Shown: positions 17,848 through 23,745 of the stretch, one piece after another
Layout of the letters: every line of letters begins with the position of its first letter
Position numbering within the stretch: the first letter of the stretch is position 1
Assembly: GCA_964388965.1 (NCBI GenBank)
Contig: CAYMCP010000028.1
Coordinates: 1-37,699 of the forward strand
Direction: 5' to 3'
Source: Albibeggiatoa sp964388965
GTDB lineage: Bacteria > Pseudomonadota > Gammaproteobacteria > Beggiatoales > Beggiatoaceae
DNA: 37,699 bases
Made by a program: the position numbers and the translations under genes
The notes under the pieces: model-generated
What the model saw: only the letters and a program-made list of their open reading frames with translations
Databases searched by the model: none
What the model was told of the DNA's origin: nothing

Positions 17848-17913
17848 TAAGCATTACGCAGTTTAAATAAAAATTTGAATCTATTCAAAGTGTTATATTT
17901 TCATGCTCGTTTT
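17848..17913 (-). mobile_element. Truncated copy of the TA-flanked miniature element (family B)
   Basis: From TAAGCATTACGCAGTT onward this matches the reverse complement of the complete element at 20,495-20,610 (GCAGTT-AAA-AAAAATTT, CTATTCAAAG, TTATATT, then ATGCTCG) with scattered substitutions. Homology stops near 17,913, where an IS66 remnant begins, so the element is cut. Confidence 0.65.
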
Positions 17914-18232
17914 GAGAGGACGGCGGCAGGCTTTGGTTCTTGTTGACCTGCTTCAGTAAGGACTTCTTGGTAGTACGCTGAGAACTCCGAAAAACTTTTT
18001 TTGCCTACAATAAAATCAATCACTTATGCAAATACGCTCCACCTAAAATCAATGACTTACAAACTTTTTCAGAGTTTTCAGTAGTACGTGTTGATTTGCT
18101 CTGGAGAAGCAACAGGACGTGGGGTCCGATACAAAGCAAGTAATAAGTCACACATGTCTTGTGTCCATTCAGAATCTTCCAAGACTTTGAGTTCTCGTAG
18201 TAGGTGCGCCACGAAGCGCGTTTTATGCTTGG
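17914..18232 (-). pseudogene. IS66-family transposase remnant, interrupted by a miniature element
   Basis: Without the 104-bp insert and one copy of its target repeat, the minus strand reads continuously through SKHKTRFVAHLLRELKVLE, then TQDMCDLLLALYRTPRPVAS, then INTYYQEVLTEAGQQEPKPA. HLLRELK followed by W-Q-x-M-x-x-LLL is a recognisable block from the central part of IS66 transposases. In the frame a stop lies just upstream of SKHKT, and only about 70 residues survive, so the gene is a fragment. The insertion of the miniature element occurred within this fragment. Confidence 0.7.
17971..18088. mobile_element. Miniature inverted-repeat element A, copy 1, with 7-bp target duplication
   Basis: The element is 104 bp (17,978-18,081). 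It begins CTGAGAACTCCGAAAAAC and its end, read on the other strand, begins CTGAAAACTCTGAAAAAG; 18 of the first 21 positions agree. TAGTACG stands on both sides (17,971-17,977 and 18,082-18,088), a 7-bp target-site duplication. It has no coding capacity and must have been moved by a transposase encoded elsewhere. It differs by one base from the copy at 20,178. Confidence 0.88.
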
Positions 18233-18345
18233 ACTAGGTAGTGACCTTTTTTTTAATTACGTGCTGAATGTGGAAATCTAAACTTGTAAAATACCATTAG
18301 AAATATAGTGAAAATCTCATTAATTACCCAATGTAAGTTATGAGA

Positions 18346-18439
18346 TAGGCGTTACGCAGTTCAAAGCGTTGTATTTTTTGCTAATTTAAAATAGCTTAAT
18401 AGAATTAATTGATTAACAATATTAACTGCGTAATTCCTA
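18346..18439. mobile_element. Miniature element B, complete shorter copy
   Basis: Begins TAGGCGTTACGCAGTT and ends AACTGCGTAATTCCTA, inverted repeats that agree at 14 of 16 positions. Total length 94 bp. The interior matches the reverse complement of the 116-bp copy at 20,495 apart from a deletion of about 22 bp. The ends carry TA dinucleotides, as expected of an element that targets TA (for example of the IS630/Tc1-mariner type, inferred). Confidence 0.75.
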
Positions 18440-18467
18440 TTAGTTTTTAAATATTAATAATAAAATA

Positions 18468-19910
18468 TCACAATCCGCCGATACAGATATATTTTATTTC
18501 CACATATTCATCAATCCCATATTTAGAACCCTCACGCCCAAGTCCAGACTCTTTTACACCTCCAAATGGTGCAACTTCTGTTGAAATAACACCCTCATTC
18601 ACACCCACTATGCCATATTCTAATGCTTCAGCAACACGCCATACTCGCCCTATATTTTGACTGTAAAAATAAGCCGCCAAGCCTGCTGATGTATTATTAG
18701 CCAAGTCGATTGCCTCTTGCTCGGTATGAAAACGGAATAAAGGTGCAACAGGACCAAAAGTCTCCTCTCGTGCAATAAGCATATTAGAATTAACATTCGT
18801 TAAAATTGTTGGTTGAAAAAATGTACCACCTAATTTATGCCTTTGACCACCTAACGCTAAAGTTGCGCCCTGTGTGATCGCATCATGAATATGTGCTTCA
18901 ACTTTACTAACTGCTGTTTCATTAATTAATGGTCCCTGTTGTGCTCCATCCTCTAAACCTTGCGCCACCTTTAATTTTTTTACTTTATTAATTAACTTTT
19001 CAGTAAATAATTCATAAATATTATCTTGCACCAGTAGACGATTAGCACAAACACAAGTTTGTCCAGTATTACGATATTTTGACGCAACAACTCCATTAAC
19101 CGCTTGATCTAAATCAGCATCATCAAACACAATAAAAGGTGCATTACCTCCTAATTCTAATGAAATTTTTTTCACTGTATCCGCGCATTGTTGCATTAAT
19201 AATTTGCCTGTTTGCGTCGAACCAGTAAAGGATAATTTTCTAATTAAAGGACTTTGGGTTAAAGTTTGACCGACAACGGCAGGTTGATTAGTGGTTACAA
19301 CATTAAATACACCTTTAGGAAAGCCTGCATGTTCTGCTAATTTAGCTAATGCTAATGCTGAAAATGGTGTACTTTCCGCAGGTTTAATCACTACAGAACA
19401 ACCAACTGCTAATGCAGGTGCGCATTTACGGGTGATCATAGCAATTGGGAAATTCCAAGGAGTGATTGCCGCAACAACACCAACCGATTGTTTTAAAACG
19501 ATAATTTTTTGATTGATCTTTGGTGCTGGAATCACGTCCCCATAAACCCGCTTTGCCTCCTCTGCAAACCATTCAACAAAAGATGCGCCATAAATTACTT
19601 CTGCTTTAGACTCTGTTAAAGGTTTACCTTGCTCCAAAGTCATTAAATATGCCAATTCATCTTGATTAATAATAATCAAATTAAACCAATTGCGTAAAAT
19701 GGAGGCGCGTTGTGTTGCTGGTAAATTTTTCCAACTATGCCAAGCTTGATGTGCAGCTTCAATTGCTTGTTCAGTTTCAGCTTTTCCCATATCGGGTACG
19801 CTGCCTAATCGTTGAGAATTAGCGGGATTTATTACATCAAATTGTTTAGAACTACTGCACCATTTTCCATTAATATAAGCCTGCTGTTGAAATAATTTTG
19901 AATTAATCAT
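18468..19910 (-). CDS. gabD: Succinate-semialdehyde dehydrogenase, NAD(P)-dependent
   Basis: A 480-residue aldehyde dehydrogenase that oxidises succinate semialdehyde to succinate. Seen: TPWNFPIAMITRKCAPALA (150-168), the Rossmann-fold signature FTGSTQTGK (228-236), the general base Glu252 in LELGGNAPF, and NTGQTCVCANR (281-291). There Cys286 is the catalytic cysteine and Cys288 matches the redox-sensitive second cysteine of GabD. EETFGPV follows near residue 385. Length and the QTCVCANR motif favour GabD over other aldehyde dehydrogenases. Ribosome-binding site AAGGA lies about nine bases upstream. The start overlaps the preceding 53-residue gene by four bases. No gabT or regulator is adjacent. 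Confidence 0.85.
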   Translation of the reverse strand: MINSKLFQQQAYINGKWCSSSKQFDVINPANSQRLGSVPDMGKAETEQAIEAAHQAWHSWKNLPATQRASILRNWFNLIIINQDELAYLMTLEQGKPLTESKAEVIYGASFVEWFAEEAKRVYGDVIPAPKINQKIIVLKQSVGVVAAITPWNFPIAMITRKCAPALAVGCSVVIKPAESTPFSALALAKLAEHAGFPKGVFNVVTTNQPAVVGQTLTQSPLIRKLSFTGSTQTGKLLMQQCADTVKKISLELGGNAPFIVFDDADLDQAVNGVVASKYRNTGQTCVCANRLLVQDNIYELFTEKLINKVKKLKVAQGLEDGAQQGPLINETAVSKVEAHIHDAITQGATLALGGQRHKLGGTFFQPTILTNVNSNMLIAREETFGPVAPLFRFHTEQEAIDLANNTSAGLAAYFYSQNIGRVWRVAEALEYGIVGVNEGVISTEVAPFGGVKESGLGREGSKYGIDEYVEIKYICIGGL

Positions 19911-20068
19911 GGAGGTGAGTCCTTATTGTTTCGTGTAATGAGCGATAAAAATGTTTGTTCACGAGTGATTTGTGATTGACGTAATCGTTGATTTTTCCTG
20001 ATAAATGACGTAATAGTAAATAAAAAAATGCTAATCAATACTAAAAATAACAAGATTGCAGGATTCAT
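19907..20068 (-). CDS. 53-residue single-pass membrane peptide, overlapping gabD
   Basis: A short gene from ATG at 20,066-20,068. It encodes one hydrophobic helix at residues 3-23 (PAILLFLVLISIFLFTITSF) followed by a basic, glutamine-rich cytoplasmic tail (RKNQRLRQSQITREQTF). Its stop overlaps the gabD start in an ATGA arrangement, typical of translational coupling. A moderate ribosome-binding site (AAAGG) lies upstream. The predicted topology is N-out/C-in with a positive tail. No family recognised. It could regulate or tether the dehydrogenase, or merely be a leader that couples translation. Confidence 0.5.
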   Translation of the reverse strand: MNPAILLFLVLISIFLFTITSFIRKNQRLRQSQITREQTFLSLITRNNKDSPP

Positions 20069-20170
20069 GATGGATGACCTTTTTTACAAATTATGACTAA
20101 ATTATAAAGGAATCGATTATATTTTTACTATTTTTATTGCAACTACCTTTTAATCTACCTGCTTTTTTCT

Positions 20171-20288
20171 TTGATTTCTGAGAACTCCGAAAAACTTTTT
20201 TTGCCTATAATAAAATCAATCACTTATGCAAATACGCTCCACCTAAAATCAATGACTTACAAACTTTTTCAGAGTTTTCAGTTGATTT
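20171..20288. mobile_element. Miniature inverted-repeat element A, copy 2, with 7-bp target duplication
   Basis: The element (20,178-20,281, 104 bp) is identical to copy 1 except for one base (TAT instead of TAC near position 30 of the element). It is flanked by TTGATTT at 20,171-20,177 and 20,282-20,288. The two copies therefore have different, perfect 7-bp target duplications, which confirms independent transposition. It lies next to a tyrosine-recombinase remnant. Confidence 0.88.
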
Positions 20289-20401
20289 ATAGTCAATTCC
20301 GTAAAATGTGGGTCAATTGATAAATTTCGGCTTGGAAACACATATTGCCAGCCCCATTCTCGTTCTGCATCTTGTACTGCTAGGTGAGTGAGTTTTGCTC
20401 G
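20282..20401 (-). pseudogene. Tyrosine recombinase remnant, integron-integrase-like
   Basis: The minus strand reads RAKLTHLAVQDAEREWGWQY and then VFPSRNLSIDPHFTELTINQ. The block EWGWQYVFPSRNLSIDP closely recalls the WGWQYVFPS...DP segment of IntI integron integrases, where it lies before the catalytic H-x-x-R region. Only about 40 residues survive; a stop codon lies immediately upstream. The miniature element A has inserted at the downstream edge of the fragment. No attC-like array is visible nearby. Confidence 0.6.
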
Positions 20402-20494
20402 TTAATAAGCCCCAATTGTCATTAATTAAACTCTTCGGGCAGCTTATGACGCTGACTCTTATTTTGTATGTTGTCAACACGTAATTACAAAATT

Positions 20495-20610
20495 TAGGCG
20501 TTACGCAGTTGAAGTGTTAATCAATTGATTTTGTTAAACTATTCTAAATTAGCACGAGAATATAATTCTTTGAATAGAGTAAAATTTTTGTTTGAACTGC
20601 GTAACTCCTA
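20495..20610. mobile_element. Miniature element B, longest copy
   Basis: A 116-bp element with ends TAGGCGTTACGCAGTT and AACTGCGTAACTCCTA that are inverted repeats (15 of 16 positions). The interior is AT-rich and non-coding. Related copies lie at 17,848-17,913 and 18,346-18,439. The ends begin and finish with TA. Confidence 0.8.
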
Positions 20611-20746
20611 ACATTATAAAAAGTGAGCGGATTTTCTGCTGAACGACAGAAGAAAAAACTATCCGTTTAATTATTGTGTTACTAGCGAAAATGAATCAAA
20701 AGTATTTCAATCTTAATCAATTTTTGTTGACATGAGAAAATTGTTA

Positions 20747-20774
20747 TTGACAGAAAATTTAACCAGCCTATCAT
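20747..20774 (+). promoter_or_regulatory. Sigma-70-type promoter for maf
   Basis: TTGACA at 20,747-20,752 and TATCAT at 20,769-20,774 are separated by 16 bases. Transcription would begin near 20,781, after the first in-frame ATG at 20,777, so it favours the second ATG at 20,807 as the true start of the following gene. Confidence 0.55.
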
Positions 20775-20806
20775 GAATGGCTTTTTTGATTGAAATCGCT
20801 AGCGAC

Positions 20807-21433
20807 ATGACTATTATTCATCAAAATCAAGTAACGACATCGGTACATCAATTGGTTTTAGCTTCCTCGTCACCCTACCGAAAATCAGTTTTAAACCGTT
20901 TACACGTACCGTTTAATACTTTTTCACCGCAAGTAGACGAAACTCAATTACCGAATGAATCTGCGACAGACCTAGTACAACGCTTGGCAGAATTAAAAGC
21001 CCGTGCTGCACAAAACTTATATTCACAAGCGTTAGTCATTGGCTCTGATCAAGTCGCAGTGGTTGGTGATGTCATTCTAACTAAGCCATATACCCATGAT
21101 AATGCGGTTAAACAATTGTCTCAAGTTAGCGGTAAACAAGTCGATTTTTTAACTGGACTCTGTTTGCTGAATACAGAAACTCGTAAAGTACAAGTGGACG
21201 TAGTACGTTTTGGAGTAAAATTCCGCGTATTAACTAAACAACAAATCGAAAATTACTTACAACATGATAAACCTTATAATTGCTCTGGTAGTTTTAAATC
21301 GGAAGGTTTAGGTATTGCCCTATTGGAACGAATGATTGGCAGTGATCCAACTGCTGTTATTGGTTTGCCCTTAATCCGTTTAGTACGCATGTTAGAAGCA
21401 GAGGGCGTAAATGTTCTTGATTCACATTTTTAA
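20807..21433 (+). CDS. maf: Maf-family nucleotide pyrophosphatase (YceF-like)
   Basis: A 208-residue enzyme that hydrolyses non-canonical or modified nucleoside triphosphates. The motif SSSPYRKSVLNRL carries the phosphate-binding SxxR of Maf proteins. Also seen are the Glu in VDET, RLAELKA, GSDQVAV, KPYTHDNAVKQL and YNCSGSFKSEGLGIALL. SSSPYR and YNCAGSFKSEGLG are features of the YceF group, which acts on 7-methyl-GTP; subgroup assignment is inference. An ATG at 20,777 would add ten residues, but the promoter at 20,747-20,774 overlaps it. Not in an operon with the downstream hemA, which has its own spacing of about 75 bp. Confidence 0.8.
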   Translation: MTIIHQNQVTTSVHQLVLASSSPYRKSVLNRLHVPFNTFSPQVDETQLPNESATDLVQRLAELKARAAQNLYSQALVIGSDQVAVVGDVILTKPYTHDNAVKQLSQVSGKQVDFLTGLCLLNTETRKVQVDVVRFGVKFRVLTKQQIENYLQHDKPYNCSGSFKSEGLGIALLERMIGSDPTAVIGLPLIRLVRMLEAEGVNVLDSHF

Positions 21434-21509
21434 ATAAATCTTGTATTTCGTTACAGATTTTCGCACAATGCCCATTTCACTGAAAAATGACTGAATGAAT
21501 GGAAATTCC

Positions 21510-22766
21510 ATGCAATTAATTGCACTTGGCCTGAATCACACCACTGCACCTGTTGCCATCCGTGAACAAGTTACCTTTTCTCCACAGCGTTTAATCCATG
21601 CTCTACATGACATCATCGAACAGAATATTGTTACTGAAGTGGTAATTGTTTCAACTTGCAATCGAACTGAATTATATTGTCATGCAGCATTAGAGCAACT
21701 TGAGCAAATTATTGATTGGTTATGTCATTATCACAATATTCAATCTGATGCCTTACGCAAGCATTTATATACTTATACCGATACACAACAAGCCATTCAT
21801 CATTTACTAAGGGTTGCTTGTGGTTTGGATTCGATGGTATTAGGTGAACCACAGATTTTAGGTCAATTGAAAGATGCCTATCAAACAGCCCGTGAAGCAA
21901 AGGCAATTAATCGTTTATTAACTAAAGCTTTTGAGTATAGTTTTTCCGTTGCTAAACAAGTTCGTACAGATACTGCAATTGGTTCAAGCCCGGTATCGGT
22001 TGCATTCGCTGCCGTACGTTTGGCTCAACAAATTTTTGGTGAATTGAATAAAAGTACCGCATTATTACTCGGTGCGGGTGAAACGATTGAATTAGCTGCA
22101 CGACACCTATCAGAAAATCAATTAAATCGCATGATTGTGGCAAATCGAACCCTTGAGCGGGCGCGTAATTTAGCCAAAGAATTTGCAGGTTATGCGATCA
22201 CTTTAGAAGAAATTCCAATGCACTTGGCAGAGGCGGATATTGTTATTGCTTCAACTGCTAGTCCTACACCAATCTTAACACAAGAAACAGTTAAAAATGC
22301 AATTAAAAAACGCAAACATAAACCCATTTTTATGGTAGATATTGCAGTTCCTAGAGATATTGCTGAAAATGTTGGTGATTTGCCCGATGTATATTTATAC
22401 ACAGTGGATGATCTAAATGAGGTCATTCAAGAAAATTTGCGTTCACGGAGGCAAGCAGCACATCAGGCTGAAGAAATTATTGATACTCAAGTATCACATT
22501 TTATGGGTTGGTTAAAATCATTAGATGCTGTAAATACAATTCGAGATATACGCGATCAAACTCAAAATATACAACAAGAAGTGCTCAATAAAGCTAAACG
22601 AATGTTAAATAATGGCAAACCTGCTCATGAGGTGGTCGAATACGTTGCGCATACATTGGGTAATAAATTAATTCATGCACCCTGCTGCCAATTACGCCGA
22701 GCGAGTTTTGAAGGTCATAATGAGTTAATTCACATAGCGCGACAGTTGTTTGAATTAGAAAATTAG
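21510..22766 (+). CDS. hemA: Glutamyl-tRNA reductase
   Basis: A 418-residue enzyme reducing glutamyl-tRNA(Glu) to glutamate-1-semialdehyde, the first step of C5-pathway tetrapyrrole synthesis. The start at 21,510 (MQLIALGLNHTTAPV) is chosen because it fits family length, puts the catalytic cysteine of STCNRTELY at position 50 as in E. coli, and has GGAAATTCC just before it; an upstream ATG at 21,495 is also in frame. GLDSMVLGEPQILGQLKDAY (about 102-121), the Rossmann motif LLGAGETIELAARHL, and the dimerisation helix at the C-terminus are present. The downstream prfA-type neighbour often seen with hemA is absent; apaG lies convergent. Confidence 0.95.
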   Translation: MQLIALGLNHTTAPVAIREQVTFSPQRLIHALHDIIEQNIVTEVVIVSTCNRTELYCHAALEQLEQIIDWLCHYHNIQSDALRKHLYTYTDTQQAIHHLLRVACGLDSMVLGEPQILGQLKDAYQTAREAKAINRLLTKAFEYSFSVAKQVRTDTAIGSSPVSVAFAAVRLAQQIFGELNKSTALLLGAGETIELAARHLSENQLNRMIVANRTLERARNLAKEFAGYAITLEEIPMHLAEADIVIASTASPTPILTQETVKNAIKKRKHKPIFMVDIAVPRDIAENVGDLPDVYLYTVDDLNEVIQENLRSRRQAAHQAEEIIDTQVSHFMGWLKSLDAVNTIRDIRDQTQNIQQEVLNKAKRMLNNGKPAHEVVEYVAHTLGNKLIHAPCCQLRRASFEGHNELIHIARQLFELEN

Positions 22767-22779
22767 ACAGTCAACTCAT

Positions 22780-23157
22780 TTAGTGTAAAGTATGCGGTAA
22801 ACTGAGCTGAAAACGTGGGATTTCTACTTCAAATTCGGTACCGTCCTCTGCTTGCATGTGATAGGTGCCGTGCATGTAACCCATTGGTGTTGCAATCATT
22901 GCGGTGCTGGTATATTTAAATCCTTCACCGGGTTCTAAATATGGTTGTTCGCCAACAACGCCAACGCCTCTGACTTCTTGAATTTGTCCTTGTGCATCTT
23001 GAATAATCCAATGTCGCCGCATGAGTTGCGCACCGGTAACACCAATATTGTATATAGTGATAGTGTAAGCAAAGGTATAACGCTTATCGTTTGGGCAAGA
23101 TTCTTCTGGAACGTAATCGGTTTCTACGTCAACATCAATATCGTAAGGCGAAACCAT
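22780..23157 (-). CDS. apaG: ApaG protein
   Basis: A 125-residue immunoglobulin-like beta-sandwich protein. Seen: YTITIYNIGVTGAQLMRRHW, VRGVGVVGEQPYLEPGEGF and the glycine-rich MGYMHGTYHMQAEDGTEFEV, all hallmarks of ApaG. Known: family members were linked to Co/Mg resistance in enteric bacteria, and the fold is shared with FBXO3; the molecular function is not settled. It starts 31 bp after the 3' end of tRNA-His, on the same strand, so it may be read through from the tRNA cluster. In many gammaproteobacteria apaG lies with ksgA and apaH; here it does not. Confidence 0.92.
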   Translation of the reverse strand: MVSPYDIDVDVETDYVPEESCPNDKRYTFAYTITIYNIGVTGAQLMRRHWIIQDAQGQIQEVRGVGVVGEQPYLEPGEGFKYTSTAMIATPMGYMHGTYHMQAEDGTEFEVEIPRFQLSLPHTLH

Positions 23158-23187
23158 GTATTATGCTGTCCATAATGAGGAAAAAAG

Positions 23188-23264
23188 TGGGGTGAATGAT
23201 GGGACTCGAACCCACGACGACTGGTACCACAAACCAGGGCTCTACCAACTGAGCTACACTCACC
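23188..23264 (-). tRNA. tRNA-His (GTG)
   Basis: A full cloverleaf can be drawn. The acceptor stem GTGAGTG/CATTCAC has an extra 5' G (-1) opposite C73, as expected for histidine tRNA. The anticodon stem CTGGT/ACCAG encloses TTGTGGT with anticodon GTG. The T loop is TTCGAGT and CCA is encoded. Last of three tRNA genes on the minus strand. Confidence 0.95.
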
Positions 23265-23288
23265 GTAGAAATCATTTGATTAGTATCA

Positions 23289-23365
23289 TGGCGCGCCTGG
23301 CAGGATTCGAACCTGCTACCCTCGGCTTAGAAGGCCGATGCTCTATCCGGATGAGCTACAAGCGC
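23289..23365 (-). tRNA. tRNA-Arg (TCT)
   Basis: Acceptor stem GCGCTTG/CAGGCGC, anticodon stem TCGGC/GCCGA with loop CTTCTAA and anticodon TCT, T arm GCAGG-TTCGAAT-CCTGC, discriminator G and encoded CCA. Middle gene of the three-tRNA cluster, 24 bases upstream of tRNA-His. Confidence 0.95.
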
Positions 23366-23392
23366 AGGATAGAAAGACACTAAAGTAAGATT

Positions 23393-23469
23393 TGGTCGGG
23401 GCAGAGGGATTCGAACCCCCGACCCTCTGCTCCCAAAGCAGATGCGCTACCAGGCTGCGCTATGCCCCG
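23393..23469 (-). tRNA. tRNA-Pro (TGG)
   Basis: Acceptor stem CGGGGCA/TGCCCCG, anticodon stem TCTGC/GCAGA with loop TTTGGGA and anticodon TGG, T loop TTCGAAT, discriminator A and encoded CCA. First gene of the cluster, which is transcribed Pro-Arg-His toward apaG. Confidence 0.95.
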
Positions 23470-23557
23470 AATTGAGTTGCGCATTTTATGCTTGTTTTTT
23501 TTGATTGTCAAATTTTTTTTTAACATGCCTCACACGGCAAATAAAATTTTTGACATT

Positions 23558-23620
23558 GGTGCGTCAGTAGCTCATTCTACGGGGCGCGTAGAACAAGATT
23601 TTTCCTTATGCTGACGCACC
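23558..23620. repeat. Nested inverted repeat, REP-like
   Basis: GGTGCGTCAG (23,558-23,567) pairs with CTGACGCACC (23,611-23,620). Inside, TTCTACG (23,574-23,580) pairs with CGTAGAA (23,586-23,592). Similar GACGC-type and TTCTACGC-type hairpins occur at 34,037 and 35,709-35,847, so this is one member of an interspersed repeat family. Confidence 0.7.
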
Positions 23621-23646
23621 GCGTCGTCTTAAATAAACAAGGTTTT

Positions 23647-23674
23647 GTAGAGATAAGTCATGCCTTGTCTCTAC
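23647..23674. repeat. 28-bp palindromic hairpin (GTAGAGA type)
   Basis: GTAGAGATAAGTCA is followed directly by TGCCTTGTCTCTAC; 13 of 14 positions pair (one by G-T). Hairpins with GTAGAGA/TCTCTAC arms are common interspersed repeats in cyanobacteria. It lies 72 bases beyond the stop of the crystallin-aerolysin gene and could also act in mRNA 3'-end stability. Confidence 0.6.
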
Positions 23675-23745
23675 GACAGGATACGATGTGCAAGCGGATA
23701 ATGGCAAGATATAACTCACCTTATCCACTCAGCACTTAAACAAAA

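Noticed and set aside
23156..23383. A 75-codon plus-strand frame
   Set aside because: It lies across tRNA-His and tRNA-Arg on the opposite strand; the reading (GLNDGTRTHD, LAGFEPATLG) is the usual false translation of tRNA genes.
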